A stretch of 32,265 nucleotides of DNA, taken from Clostridia bacterium. Its GTDB lineage: Bacteria > Bacillota > Clostridia > Oscillospirales > Acutalibacteraceae. Positions 25,916-32,265 of the stretch are shown in pieces. Position 1 is the first letter of the stretch; every line of letters starts with the position of its first letter. The notes under the pieces are model-generated. The model was not told the origin of the DNA, did not search any database, and worked only from the letters and a program-made list of their open reading frames with translations. Location of the stretch: assembly GCA_900752115.1 (NCBI GenBank), contig CAADUC010000002.1, positions 1 through 32,265 on the forward strand. Reading direction: 5' to 3'. The position numbers and the translations under genes are program-made.

Positions 25916-26605
25916 ATGGAGCTCAGGGATCTTCGCACGGGCTTTCGGGGATATCAGAAGGAGGATGTGACGCGTCTTGTCGGCGAGCGGGATCAGCGCT
26001 GCGCTTCCCTGCAGCAGGAGCTGGAGCGTCTGCGGGCGCGCCTGACGGAGCAGGAACAGACGTCGGAGCCTGAGTCGGGCGAGGCGATCGCCGCGGCTCT
26101 TATCAGTGCGCAGGAGTTTGCCGCCCGCACGCGCGGTGAAGCGGAGAGAGAGGCGGAGCAGCTTCGCACGCAGGGGAAAGAAGAGTCGGAACGGTTGATC
26201 GCAGAGGCGCGTGCGGAGGCCGACCGTTTGCGCGTCGAATCGAGAGCGCAGGCGGACAGCTGGCTGTCGGAAGCCCGCGCGGAGGCGGAACGTCTGCTCA
26301 CGGAGGCCCGGGAAGAAGCGGCGCGGCTGCGCCGCGAGACGGAGGACGAGCTTCTGCGGCAAAAACAGGAGGCCGTGCAGATGTTGGCCGCGGCAGACAG
26401 GCAGGCTGCCGAGGAGGCGGAGAGAATCGCGCAGGCCCGCGCGTGCGCGGAGGAGGTGCGCCGCAGAACGCGTGAAGCGCTGATGCAGCTCGACTCGCTG
26501 ATGAGCGGCATGCTTGCTTCCCGTTCTGTCCCGGACAGCTTTGCGGAGGAATCCTCCGGCAGCGAGGTCGAAGAGGAACCGGCGGAGGACGGCGCGGACT
26601 GGTAA
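25916..26605 (+). CDS. DivIVA-like coiled-coil protein
   Basis: The 229-residue product opens MELRDLRTGFRGYQKEDVTRLV, resembling the short N-terminal DivIVA domain (xFRGYxxxEVxxFL), which binds curved membranes at division sites and poles. Residues about 22-200 are a long, nearly uninterrupted coiled coil made of Glu/Arg/Ala heptads (EAERLLTEAREEAARLRRETEDELL). They are followed by a short acidic tail (EEEPAEDGADW). Bacillus DivIVA is about 164 residues; clostridial relatives are often longer, like this. ATG 25916 is chosen for GGAGG about 9 bases upstream and because the domain starts there. A role in septum or pole organisation is inference; the protein could instead be a generic DivIVA-domain scaffold. 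Confidence 0.7.
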   Translation: MELRDLRTGFRGYQKEDVTRLVGERDQRCASLQQELERLRARLTEQEQTSEPESGEAIAAALISAQEFAARTRGEAEREAEQLRTQGKEESERLIAEARAEADRLRVESRAQADSWLSEARAEAERLLTEAREEAARLRRETEDELLRQKQEAVQMLAAADRQAAEEAERIAQARACAEEVRRRTREALMQLDSLMSGMLASRSVPDSFAEESSGSEVEEEPAEDGADW

Positions 26606-26626
26606 AACAATTTCCCGATTGGCTCG

Positions 26627-27505
26627 TCACAGGAGCATCAGAAGCGTGCCGCCCGTGAGCAAAGCAAGGCCCGCTGCCTCCCGTTTTCCGAGCGGCTCAT
26701 GGAGAAAGCAGACGGAAAAAGCGACGGTGACGAGTACGCTGAGCTTGTCAATGGGAACCACGACGCTGGCGGGACCGTTCTGCAGCGCGTAATAATAGCA
26801 GAGCCACGACAGTCCGGTGGCGAGACCGGAGAGGAGAAGGAAAAGCCAGTTGGACCGGTTCAGGGTCCGGATTGCGCGCTGTTTGCCCGTTGCCAGGACA
26901 ATCCCCCATGCCAGCAGAAGGACCACGCAGGTGCGGACGGCGGTTGCGAGATTTGAGCCGATCCCCTGCACGCCGAGCTTGCCGAGCAGGGCCGTCGCGG
27001 ACGCGAAGACAGCGGACAGGCAGGCATAAAACATCCATGTGTTTGATTTTTTGTTTCCGTTTGTTTCCCGGGAGCGGTGCGGGGCCTGTTTTCCGACCAT
27101 CATCCAGGTACCGGCGGCCATCGCGGCGATTCCGGCAAGCGTCCAAGCGGAGACGGGTTCCCGGAAGAGGAGAAGGGCCAGCAGGACGGTCAGAACGGCG
27201 CTGGATTTATCAATCGGAGCAACGCGGCTGACGTCGCCCAGCTGAACCGCGCGGAAATAGCACAGCCAGGAGGCTCCCGTCGCCAGACCGGACAGGATCA
27301 GGAAACACCAGACGTCCGCTCCGGCGGCGGTCAGCCCCTGCTGTTCTCCGGTGAGAAACACGATGCTCCAGGAGAAAAGCAATACCACCGTTGTCCGGAT
27401 TGCCGTCGCTAGATTGGAGTCGACGCCCCGCAGGCCTGCTTTTGCCAGTACGGAGGTGATCCCCGCGAACAGTGCGGAGCCTCCTGCCATGATCAGCCAA
27501 ACCAT
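26627..27505 (-). CDS. EamA-family (DMT superfamily) membrane transporter
   Basis: The 292-residue product has ten predicted helices arranged as two EamA repeats (about 1-135 and 150-292). The halves share the motif LAKAGLRGVDSNLATAIRTTVVLL versus LGKLGVQGIGSNLATAVRTCVVLL, a clear internal duplication. Repeats of PIDKSSAVLTVLLALLLFRE and PIDKLSVLVTVAFSVCFLHE end each half. The family exports or imports small metabolites; the substrate cannot be inferred. ATG 27505 has GGGAG about 5 bases upstream, while a start 33 bases earlier has none. A -10 TATAAT (27577-27572, minus) is upstream with a poor -35. It is convergent with the DivIVA-like gene across about 20 bp. Confidence 0.85.
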   Translation of the reverse strand: MVWLIMAGGSALFAGITSVLAKAGLRGVDSNLATAIRTTVVLLFSWSIVFLTGEQQGLTAAGADVWCFLILSGLATGASWLCYFRAVQLGDVSRVAPIDKSSAVLTVLLALLLFREPVSAWTLAGIAAMAAGTWMMVGKQAPHRSRETNGNKKSNTWMFYACLSAVFASATALLGKLGVQGIGSNLATAVRTCVVLLLAWGIVLATGKQRAIRTLNRSNWLFLLLSGLATGLSWLCYYYALQNGPASVVVPIDKLSVLVTVAFSVCFLHEPLGKREAAGLALLTGGTLLMLL

Positions 27506-27637
27506 AAAACTCCCTCTTTTTTCCGGGCGGTCTCCCACGTCCTTTCCGCAGTGCCGCCTTTTATTGGATCTATTATACTTCGTTATGGCGCAAAAGGGAA
27601 CGGGGGCCGGGCGGTGCGGAAAATGAAAAGATTGGTC

Positions 27638-27666
27638 TTGTTTTTTGAAGAAAGATCGGATATAAT
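27638..27666 (+). promoter_or_regulatory. Promoter of the SRP RNA / dnaX region
   Basis: TTGTTT (27638-27643), a 17-bp spacer and TATAAT (27661-27666). It would start transcription near 27673, just before the SRP RNA long helix. Confidence 0.65.
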
Positions 27667-27674
27667 AATGGAGT

Positions 27675-27905
27675 TGCAGCCCGTGAGGGATATGCAGAAC
27701 AACGAAAAAGCAAGGCAGAAAATACGTGCCACAGGATATGCAGGCGGGCGGGCTCTGGACGACGGAGCGCCGTGAACCATGTCAGGCGGGGAACCGAGCA
27801 GCATTAAGCGGAGTTGCACCGTGCGATGCAGGTTGTCTGTCCGTCTGCATATCCTGGTGCATGGAAACCGCATGGCGGTCTGTCTTGCTTTTTGCGTATC
27901 CGGAA
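27675..27905 (+). ncRNA. ffs: Signal recognition particle RNA
   Basis: The S-domain tip is unmistakable: GTGAACCATGTCAGG, stem CGG, loop GGAA, stem CCG, then AGCAGCATTAAGCGG (about 27770-27810), which is the Ffh-binding hairpin. Flanking it is a long base-paired stem. AGGATATGCAG (27732-27742) pairs with CTGCATATCCT (27845-27855). Further out AAAAAGCAAGGCAGA pairs with TCTGTCTTGCTTTTT, and GGATATGC with GCGTATCC ending near 27902. The 5' end is set from the promoter at 27638-27666 and the 3' end from the pairing; both are approximate. The position just before dnaX is as in other Firmicutes. I did not find the Alu-domain consensus (GGGAGGTAGCGG) of the long Bacillus form. Confidence 0.82.
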
Positions 27906-27927
27906 AGCGAAAGGGCGGTGGAAGAGT

Positions 27928-29565
27928 TTGTATCAGGTCCTTTATCGAAAGTGGCGTCCCCGGTGCTTTGCCGACGTGGTCGGTCAGCCCCAGGTGACAG
28001 TGACGCTTCAGAATGAGCTGATGGCGGGGCGCATCGCGCACGCCTATCTGTTTACCGGCTCCCGCGGAACCGGAAAGACGACCTGCGCCAAGATTTTAGC
28101 GAAGGCAGTGAACTGCCTGCACCCCCAGGACGGCGATCCGTGCGGCGAATGTGAAATTTGCCGCGCCGCGGATGACGGATCGCTCATGGACATCGTGGAA
28201 ATCGACGCGGCGAGCAACAACGGCGTCGACAACATCCGTACCCTGCGCGAGGAGGCGAATTTTACGCCGGCTTCGGCAAAATACCGTGTTTACATCATCG
28301 ACGAGGTGCACATGCTCTCCGTGGGCGCGTTCAATGCGCTGCTCAAAACACTGGAGGAGCCGCCCCCGCATGTAATTTTTATTCTGGCGACCACCGAGGT
28401 GCACAAGCTTCCCGCGACGATTCTTTCGCGCTGCCAGCGCTTTGATTTCCGCCGTATTCCTCCCGAGGACATTGCGGACAGGCTCGACTATGTGGCGCGC
28501 CAGGAGGGAGCAACCGTCGACCGCGACGCCGCCCTTCTTCTGGCTCGCCTTGCGGACGGCGCGCTGCGCGACGCACTCTCGCTGCTTGATCAGTGTCTTG
28601 GCCGCAGTCATGCCGTGACGGAGGCTGTTGTCAATGAGACGGCGGGCCTCGCGGGACGCGACCACCTTTTTGACTTTGCTGAATTCGTCCGCAGGCAGGA
28701 CGCCGCATCCGCCCTCGAGCTGATTGCGCGTCTGCATGAGGGTTCGAAGGATATGGCCCGGCTGTGCGAGGAGCTTTCCTCTCATTACCGCGGGCTGATG
28801 CTGATCAAAACCATGAAGAACGCGCGCAATCTGCTCGCCGTGCCGGAGGACGAGTACCTCCGGCTCGAGAGTCAGGCGCTTGCGATTCCGCTCCCCACGG
28901 TTCTGCATTGTCTCGATACGCTTCAGGAGGCTCTTGAAAAAATGGGCCGGGGAGCCGACCGGCGCACGGAGATGGAGATGGCGGCAATCCGCCTTTGTTC
29001 CCCGGAGCTCGATGCGAGCGTGGCCGCGCTGCTGCGCCGTGTGGAAGCTCTTGAGCGCGGCGTTCCGAGGCGTCCGGCTCCTTCACAGGAAACGGAGGCC
29101 GCGGCGCCTGCAGCAGCTGCGGCAGAGCCGCAGCCGGGAGCTGTTTCTCCGGAGCCGCCGGAGGGTGCTGCCGCTTCTTCGGGCGAAAAGCCGTCGGCTG
29201 TCTCTGCCTCGATGGCGGAGCTGACGAAAAATGCGGTGCCGCTTGATTCCTGGCCGGAGATCCTGCAGATTATGAAGGGATATTCGGCGACGATCTCAGC
29301 GGCCTTTACCGGTTCGAGCGCTTATGTCAGCGGCGATTATGTCCTTATCGACGCCCCGCGTGAGATGGCTTTTGAGCTTCTGCGCAAATCGTCGCAGCGC
29401 GGCAAGATGCGCGACGCGATCCAACAGGTGACAGGCCGGGTGTACAAGCTTGGTCCCTATCGCCGTTCCGGAGAGCAGGAGGTGCAGCAGGAGGATCCGC
29501 TTCTTCAGCTGGCCGGCCGGGCCCGCGAGGCGGGGATTGAAGTGACAGAAACACCGTCCGCATAA
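27928..29565 (+). CDS. dnaX: DNA polymerase III gamma/tau subunit
   Basis: DnaX is the clamp-loader ATPase of the replicative polymerase. The 545-residue product begins (TTG)YQVLYRKWRPRCFADVVGQ, the typical DnaX start. It has Walker A GSRGTGKTT near residue 46, a four-Cys zinc site (CLHPQDGDPCGECEIC), Walker B IIDEVHML, and sensor/Arg-finger ILSRCQRF. Domain III follows to about 360, then an Ala/Pro/Glu-rich linker and the tau-specific C-terminus that contacts the polymerase. TTG 27928 is chosen because family homology begins there and GGTGGAAG lies just upstream; an earlier ATG would lie inside the SRP RNA. No slippery A-run for making gamma by frameshift was seen. It heads the dnaX-ybaB-recR operon. 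Confidence 0.96.
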   Translation: MYQVLYRKWRPRCFADVVGQPQVTVTLQNELMAGRIAHAYLFTGSRGTGKTTCAKILAKAVNCLHPQDGDPCGECEICRAADDGSLMDIVEIDAASNNGVDNIRTLREEANFTPASAKYRVYIIDEVHMLSVGAFNALLKTLEEPPPHVIFILATTEVHKLPATILSRCQRFDFRRIPPEDIADRLDYVARQEGATVDRDAALLLARLADGALRDALSLLDQCLGRSHAVTEAVVNETAGLAGRDHLFDFAEFVRRQDAASALELIARLHEGSKDMARLCEELSSHYRGLMLIKTMKNARNLLAVPEDEYLRLESQALAIPLPTVLHCLDTLQEALEKMGRGADRRTEMEMAAIRLCSPELDASVAALLRRVEALERGVPRRPAPSQETEAAAPAAAAAEPQPGAVSPEPPEGAAASSGEKPSAVSASMAELTKNAVPLDSWPEILQIMKGYSATISAAFTGSSAYVSGDYVLIDAPREMAFELLRKSSQRGKMRDAIQQVTGRVYKLGPYRRSGEQEVQQEDPLLQLAGRAREAGIEVTETPSA

Positions 29566-29582
29566 GCAGGATGCTTTCCATA

Positions 29583-29611
29583 CGTTCTTCTTCGCAAGGA
29601 GAAGAACGGTT
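29583..29611 (+). other. Hairpin between dnaX and ybaB
   Basis: CGTTCTTCT and AGAAGAACG pair across a short loop, with no T-run afterwards. It is more likely an RNA-stability or processing structure than a terminator within the 128-bp gap. Confidence 0.4.
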
Positions 29612-29693
29612 TGCACAACATAGAGGGATCCGTGTCCCGCCGTGATTGGCGGAAGGCGGACGAAATCTGAAATTTATTGGAGGTTGTAACAGT

Positions 29694-30044
29694 ATGAAAG
29701 CAAGATTGCCTCAGGGATACGGCGGAGGCGGCGCTGCCAATCTGCAGCAGCTCGCCCGTCAGGCGCAGAAGCTCCAGGAGGAGATGGACGCCGTCAGCAC
29801 GCAGCTTGAAACGACGGAGTACAGCGCCACGGCAGGCGGAGACGCCGTTAAGGCTGTCGTCACCGGCAAGATGGAGATTAAGTCTCTCGAAATCAAGCCC
29901 GAGGTTGTGGACCCGGACGACGTGGAGATGCTCAGCGATCTTGTGATCGCCGCCGTTAACGAGGCGCTGCGCGCCGCCGCTTCCGACAAGTCGGAGCGCA
30001 TGGAGAAAATTTCCGGCGGCCTGAATATGCCGGGACTTTTCTGA
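29694..30044 (+). CDS. ybaB: YbaB/EbfC family nucleoid-associated protein
   Basis: This small dimeric DNA-binding protein of the family is usually encoded between dnaX and recR. The 116-residue product has a Gly-rich start ([28 protein letters not shown]), coiled helices (about 15-35) and the core [45 protein letters not shown]. It ends in the family's [12 protein letters not shown] 29694 is backed by GGAGG about 10 bases upstream. It ends one base before the recR start. Its function in nucleoid organisation or recombination support is known only broadly for the family. Confidence 0.93.
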   Translation: MKARLPQGYGGGGAANLQQLARQAQKLQEEMDAVSTQLETTEYSATAGGDAVKAVVTGKMEIKSLEIKPEVVDPDDVEMLSDLVIAAVNEALRAAASDKSERMEKISGGLNMPGLF

Positions 30045-30045
30045 G

Positions 30046-30648
30046 ATGGCTTCTTACACGGTAGCCCCTCTTGCGCATCTGGTGGATGAGTTTGAGCGCC
30101 TGCCCGGCATCGGACATAAGAGCGCCCAGCGGCTGGCTTACCATGTGCTTGGCCTCACAGAGGCTCAGGCGCAGGAGCTTGCTGACGCAATTCTGGATGC
30201 GCACAGAAAAATTCATTACTGCAAGGTTTGCTGCAATCTGACGGATCAGGAGATTTGCTCGGTCTGCCGCAGCGAGACGCGCGATAAAAGTGTGATCTGC
30301 GTTGTGGAGGATCCCCGCGACGTCGCGGCCCTTGAACGCACGCAGGAGTTTAACGCTTCCTATCATGTGCTTCATGGGGTCATTTCTCCGCTGAACGGCA
30401 TCGGCCCGGATCAGCTCTGCATCAAGGAGCTGCTTGCCAGAGTCAGCGCCGGAGGTGTGAAGGAGGTCATTATGGCCACCAATCCGACCGTCGAGGGCGA
30501 GGCAACCGCGATGTACGTGTCCCGTCTGCTCAAGCCTCTTGGAGTGCGTGTGACCCGTCTGGCCTACGGAATTCCCGTGGGAGGCGATTTGGAGTACGCC
30601 GACGAGGTTACGCTCGCAAAAGCTCTGGAGGGCAGAAGCGAGATCTGA
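30046..30648 (+). CDS. recR: Recombination protein RecR
   Basis: RecR works with RecO (and RecF) to load RecA at gaps. The 200-residue product has an N-terminal helix-hairpin-helix, [17 protein letters not shown] (about 19-35). A C4 zinc finger, [16 protein letters not shown], lies near 57-72, followed by a Toprim domain with [27 protein letters not shown] and [19 protein letters not shown]. The length is standard. The start is one base after the ybaB stop, so translation is probably coupled. A terminator follows at 30691. Confidence 0.97.
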   Translation: MASYTVAPLAHLVDEFERLPGIGHKSAQRLAYHVLGLTEAQAQELADAILDAHRKIHYCKVCCNLTDQEICSVCRSETRDKSVICVVEDPRDVAALERTQEFNASYHVLHGVISPLNGIGPDQLCIKELLARVSAGGVKEVIMATNPTVEGEATAMYVSRLLKPLGVRVTRLAYGIPVGGDLEYADEVTLAKALEGRSEI

Positions 30649-30690
30649 GACATGTTTCCCCGTTTTGGCATCTCATATATCGTTTGTTTC

Positions 30691-30734
30691 ATCCCGTGCC
30701 GGAAAAGCGTTTTTGCCCGGCACGGGATTTTCTC
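30691..30734 (+). terminator. Terminator of the dnaX-ybaB-recR operon
   Basis: ATCCCGTGCCGG pairs with CCGGCACGGGAT across a 14-base loop, followed by TTTCTC. It lies 43 bp after recR. Confidence 0.85.
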
Positions 30735-30764
30735 ATGGCGGACGGTATTTTTTTCTCACTTGTA

Positions 30765-30794
30765 TTGATTACGACAAGGAAGGTATGCTATAAT
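30765..30794 (+). promoter_or_regulatory. Promoter of smpB
   Basis: TTGATT (30765-30770), an 18-bp spacer and TATAAT (30789-30794) with an upstream TGC, i.e. an extended -10. The leader is about 40 bases. Confidence 0.7.
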
Positions 30795-30840
30795 TGCAGA
30801 TACACGACAAGTATATTGGAGAAAGGAAGGGCTTTTTTGC

Positions 30841-31311
30841 ATGGCGGGACAGAAAAATTCCCTCAAAACAATTGCACAGAACAAGAAAGCCTTTCACGAT
30901 TACTTTGTCGTGGAGAGCATGGAAGCCGGTATCGAGCTGTGCGGCACAGAGGTGAAATCCTTGCGCCGCGGGCAATGCAACCTCAAGGACGCATGGTGTT
31001 CCATTGACAAGGGAGAGCTTGTCGTCAACGGCATGCACATCAGTCCGTATGAGAACGGGAATATTTTTAACCGGGATCCTGTTCGTGTCCGCAGATTGCT
31101 CATGCATAAACGCGAGATCATGCGCCTGTTCGGGCTGGTCAAGCAGGACGGCTATTCTCTGATTCCGCTTTCGGTGTACTTCAAAAACAGTCTCATTAAA
31201 GTGCAGGTCGGATTGTGCAAAGGCAAAAAGCTATATGACAAGCGTGCCGATCTTGCGGCCAAAGCGGCCAAACGCGATATCGACCGCGCCATGAAGGAGA
31301 GAAATCGCTGA
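30841..31311 (+). CDS. smpB: SsrA-binding protein SmpB
   Basis: SmpB binds tmRNA and brings it to stalled ribosomes for trans-translation. The 156-residue product has the conserved start [40 protein letters not shown]. It has [20 protein letters not shown], and a C-terminal basic tail [27 protein letters not shown], which enters the empty mRNA channel. ATG 30841 has AAAGGAAGG upstream, slightly far (about 12 bases). It is directly followed by ssrA, its RNA partner, a common arrangement in Firmicutes. Confidence 0.97.
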   Translation: MAGQKNSLKTIAQNKKAFHDYFVVESMEAGIELCGTEVKSLRRGQCNLKDAWCSIDKGELVVNGMHISPYENGNIFNRDPVRVRRLLMHKREIMRLFGLVKQDGYSLIPLSVYFKNSLIKVQVGLCKGKKLYDKRADLAAKAAKRDIDRAMKERNR

Positions 31312-31367
31312 CAGGATGTGGTATCGGGACAGCGCCAGCGGGCTTTCCGGTTTTCCACTCACAATAC

Positions 31368-31715
31368 GGGGATGTAAAGGTTTCGACGGGGATTGGGAAC
31401 CTTGGTAAGCGAGCAGCGGTGCGGAGCCGCTATAAAATCCGCAAACTAAAAAGTAAACGACAACAATAAAGTTGCGTACGCTGCCTAATTAGGCAGCCGT
31501 CCTGCCCGGGAGCACCACGGCCCGGGACAGGGCGTCGATGAGTGGTGAACGTGAACACGGTTACGCCTTTACCCGTGTCACGGCTCAAAGGCTACCGAAC
31601 CGCGGAGCCTGCCGATAGGCGCCGCGGTGAGGGAATCTGAAAATACCGGCTGCGCTCGGAGAAAACCTTGGCGATCGATTTTCGGACAGGGGTTCGATTC
31701 CCCTCATCTCCACCA
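31368..31715 (+). ncRNA. ssrA: Transfer-messenger RNA (tmRNA)
   Basis: This is a single-piece 348-nt tmRNA. The 5' end GGGGATGTAAAGGTTTCGACGG and the 3' end GGTTCGATTCCCCTCATCTCC plus ACCA form the tRNA-like domain, with acceptor stem GGGGATG/CATCTCC. The tag reading frame runs 31453-31488: (GTA) AAC GAC AAC AAT AAA GTT GCG TAC GCT GCC TAA, giving VNDNNKVAYAA. The end AYAA is a normal protease-recognition tail. A pseudoknot-rich region follows (CTGCCTAATTAGGCAG hairpin at the tag end, then CCCGGGAGC...GCCCGGGAC). The first tag residue depends on which codon is the resume codon; GTA is in frame. It lies beside smpB. Confidence 0.95.
31693..31715 (+). other. Probable integration (att) site at the ssrA 3' end
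   Basis: The last bases of ssrA (GTTCGATTCCCCTCATCTCC, then ACCA) are a classic target for tyrosine-recombinase elements. The DNA changes directly after it to AT-richer sequence with a gene of integrative-element type. The second att copy, expected at the far end of the element, is outside the window. Confidence 0.5.
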
Positions 31716-31790
31716 ATTTAATCGCAGGTCGAACACCTAAGGTAACAATAGTCGTCTTGCCTTACGGTTTCGTACTTGCAGCCCAGATTA

Positions 31791-31819
31791 AGGATAGGCT
31801 TTAAGCCTGTCCTTTTTCT
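31791..31819 (+). terminator. Terminator downstream of ssrA
   Basis: AGGATAGGC, loop TTTAA, then GCCTGTCCT followed by TTTTTCTTTT. It is 75 bp past the tmRNA CCA end. It may belong to the inserted element rather than being the original ssrA terminator. The 31716-31790 stretch holds no gene that I can see. Confidence 0.8.
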
Positions 31820-31821
31820 TT

Positions 31822-32145
31822 TCAAAAGCCAATGTCGTCAAAGGCGTACTCGATTTCGTCTAAGAGCATACGCTCCGAGATTTCATAGTCCTCCAGCATT
31901 TCGTCGATAGGAAAATGCGCTTTGAGGACAAGCAGCAAGTACTCAGCAAGTCCTTCAGAGTCATAGCCTTCGACTTCAGCCGTACCGAGGGGCTGAATCA
32001 TGCCCGTACGGAGATGGTGTGCCAGCTTATCCGCGCCGATAATGATTTTGTTTCCTTTAGGAATAACCACCTTCTCGCCAGATAAGGCTTTTTCAACCTC
32101 CACATCTTGATTAGAGGTGAGGATTTGTCCGATTTTATACTTCAT
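31822..32145 (-). CDS. Hypothetical protein of the kind found on integrative elements
   Basis: The 107-residue product begins MKYKIGQILTSNQDVEVEKAL, with a small beta-rich N-terminus that includes VVIPKGNKIIIGADKLAHHLRTGMIQPL. An acidic helical C-terminus follows (EDYEISERMLLDEIEYAFDDIGF). I recall very similar unnamed proteins in Firmicutes conjugative and integrative elements, but no function is known to me. A strong ribosome binding site (AAGGAGG) precedes the ATG. The AT content and codon use differ from the housekeeping genes upstream. Its 5' region (32146-32265) runs to the window edge, with a possible TATATATACATG-rich promoter and no other gene. It is the first gene of what is probably an inserted element. 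Confidence 0.75.
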   Translation of the reverse strand: MKYKIGQILTSNQDVEVEKALSGEKVVIPKGNKIIIGADKLAHHLRTGMIQPLGTAEVEGYDSEGLAEYLLLVLKAHFPIDEMLEDYEISERMLLDEIEYAFDDIGF

Positions 32146-32265
32146 ATTTTTCCTCCTTTTTCTTTTGGTAGTCGAGTAGCGCGTGTAACAAAGATTCCCT
32201 ATATATACATGTAATGCGAGGGGGCGACGGGATTGCGTCGAGTGTCCCTTTACTTTTTCAAAAAA

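Overview
The window reads as chromosomal DNA of a high-GC, endospore-forming member of the Clostridia, probably a gut Oscillospiraceae-type bacterium. The evidence is spoIIE, a CotH-type remnant, a LysM-GH18 spore-wall hydrolase behind a sigma-E-like promoter, a Firmicutes-style SRP RNA-dnaX-ybaB-recR block, smpB next to ssrA, ArgJ-type cyclic arginine synthesis, and strong AGGAGG ribosome binding sites. No species can be named from the sequence alone.

Layout. Bases 1-95 are the tail of a TnpV-like transposon protein on the minus strand. They butt directly against the 3' part of a CotH-kinase-family gene. spoIIE follows, then a DUF378 membrane protein and two unrelated small lipoproteins. The polA-rlmA-mannosyltransferase-rimI genes (4815-9878) form a tightly coupled operon with ATGA overlaps. 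Next is the LysM-GH18 gene, bracketed by two inverted copies of a roughly 150-bp MITE-like element. From 19927 down to 11656 the minus strand carries a whole arginine pathway in the order argG-argH-argC-argJ-argB-argD-argF, with a sigma-A promoter and an ArgR-box-like site upstream. Together these genes convert glutamate to arginine, with ArgJ recycling the acetyl group.

A divergent flavin reductase, a Crp/Fnr regulator and a GH42 beta-galactosidase follow. Then come tRNA-Gln and tRNA-Pro with a strong promoter and stacked terminators. After these are a TPR-containing family 2 glycosyltransferase, a DivIVA-like coiled-coil protein, an EamA-type transporter, and the SRP RNA-dnaX-ybaB-recR block. 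The last chromosomal genes are smpB and tmRNA. After the tmRNA CCA end (31715) the sequence becomes AT-richer and carries a gene of a type I associate with integrative elements. This suggests an element integrated at the 3' end of ssrA.

Most of the window is ordinary housekeeping and sporulation content. I saw no CRISPR array, toxin-antitoxin pair or unmistakable new system. The items most worth a second look are the MITE pair around the GH18 gene with its sigma-E-like promoter, the two mobile-element boundaries at the window ends, and the SRP RNA with a long helix but no obvious Alu domain.
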